From: Siphonodentalium dalli
Taxonomy: Eukaryota; Mollusca; Scaphopoda; Gadilida; Siphonodentaliidae
NCBI GenBank assembly: GCA_032622095.1
Contig: CP136064.1
Coordinates: forward strand, 145,837,797 to 145,901,796
DNA: 64,000 nucleotides
Direction of reading: 5' to 3'
This document shows positions 63,394-64,000 of the stretch, one piece after another. A program made the translations under genes and the position numbers. Every line of letters starts with the position of its first letter. Within the stretch, counting starts at the first letter, position 1. Below the pieces are notes generated by a model, which saw only the letters and a program-made list of their open reading frames with translations, was not told the origin of the DNA and made no database searches.

Positions 63394-64000
63394 ATATACA
63401 TGTATATAAAAGTAAAATCTAAGATGGTTGCTGGCAGCTATGTTTTCCAACAATTCAAAAACATTTTATAGCTTTAGTCATGCAAAGAGTAGAATCCAAA
63501 ATGGCCACTGGCAGCCATGTTTTAATGCCGAATAACCCCAAAATGACTTGTTTCCCATCTACATGTCAATTTCAACAGCCATGACAAATTTTATGATGAT
63601 CAGACTAAAGGTACAACCTGTAGTCCATGCTAAAGGATTTAGTCATACAAAGAGTAAAATCTAAGATGGCTGCCGGCGGCCATGTTTTTTGGCCGAATGT
63701 CCCCAAAATTACTCGTTCCCATCTACAAGTCAATATTAACACCCACAACAAATGCCATGATGATCAGATGAACAGTACGACCTGTAGCCCGTGGTAATGG
63801 ATTAAATTTTGAAATCAAAGATGGCCGCTGGCAGCCATGTTTTTTGTCCTAATGACCCCAAAATGACTCGTTCCCATCTACATTCCAATTTCAACAGCCA
63901 TGACAAATTTTATGATGATCAGACTAAAGGTACGTTTTTCGGAGTTAGACAATAAAAATATCGCCGGTTTTGCATTCCGAAGATGTGTGGTGACCTAATC
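63394..64000 (+). mobile_element. Repeat B element, right of hAT-like element 2, runs off window
   Basis: It resumes with 'tatataaaagtaaaatctaa' and 'gatggttgctggcagc', matching the B segment at 11035-11070. It then gives about three diverged core units with 'aagatggctgccggcggcc' and 'actcgttcccatctaca' variants. The element is incomplete at the window end; the last 60 bases depart from the core. Confidence 0.82.

Overview
This window looks like repeat-dominated DNA from an animal nuclear genome, not prokaryotic sequence. It is AT-rich. It has no long reading frame and no operon-like gene packing. It holds satellite arrays, degenerate transposons with target-site duplications, homopolymer runs and a 100-N scaffold gap. 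The recurring 'gggccataactc' repeat is, as I recall, common in molluscs and related marine invertebrates, so I infer a lophotrochozoan host with low confidence. I found no intact protein-coding gene, tRNA or rRNA that I can support. The many 60-120-codon open frames are by-products of stop-poor satellite monomers.

Layout. Satellite A (about 360-bp monomer, itself a fossil dimer of about 180-bp halves) makes up most of 1-52.6 kb. It runs in minus orientation at 1-5012 and flips to plus after a 1.3-kb spacer that holds a foldback element and about three monomers of a different satellite (C, about 361-376 bp). It then continues in plus orientation. It is interrupted in a fixed phase by about 3.3-kb blocks of repeat B, which I read as transposable elements with an internal tandem core of about 152/164-bp units. 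A 100-N gap lies at 19868-19967. The sequence left of it (1650-19867) is repeated right of it (19968-41229) with a few block-sized indels. This is either a young tandem segmental duplication or, more likely, two haplotypes or over-split contigs laid end to end. At 40911-43959 a 3049-bp hAT-like element sits in satellite A with a perfect 8-bp target-site duplication; its left end is also present at 19546-19867, cut by the gap. Satellite A resumes at 43960-52643 with a higher-order repeat of 7-8 monomers.

From 52.6 to 64 kb the DNA is mostly low-copy and non-coding, with scattered mobile-element debris. It contains a hairpin repeat family, a minisatellite, a diverged B element, 'gggccataactc' repeats, a degenerate tandem repeat of about 158 bp, and a further B element split by a second hAT-like element (62277-63393). 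That element also has a perfect 8-bp target duplication and carries a frameshifted remnant of a BED-type zinc finger.

The window contains no obvious new functional system. Its interest lies in satellite and transposon architecture: nested periodicities, clean insertions in monomer phase, hybrid monomers that record unequal exchange, and a palindrome of about 580 bp. Part of the apparent structure probably reflects assembly problems.
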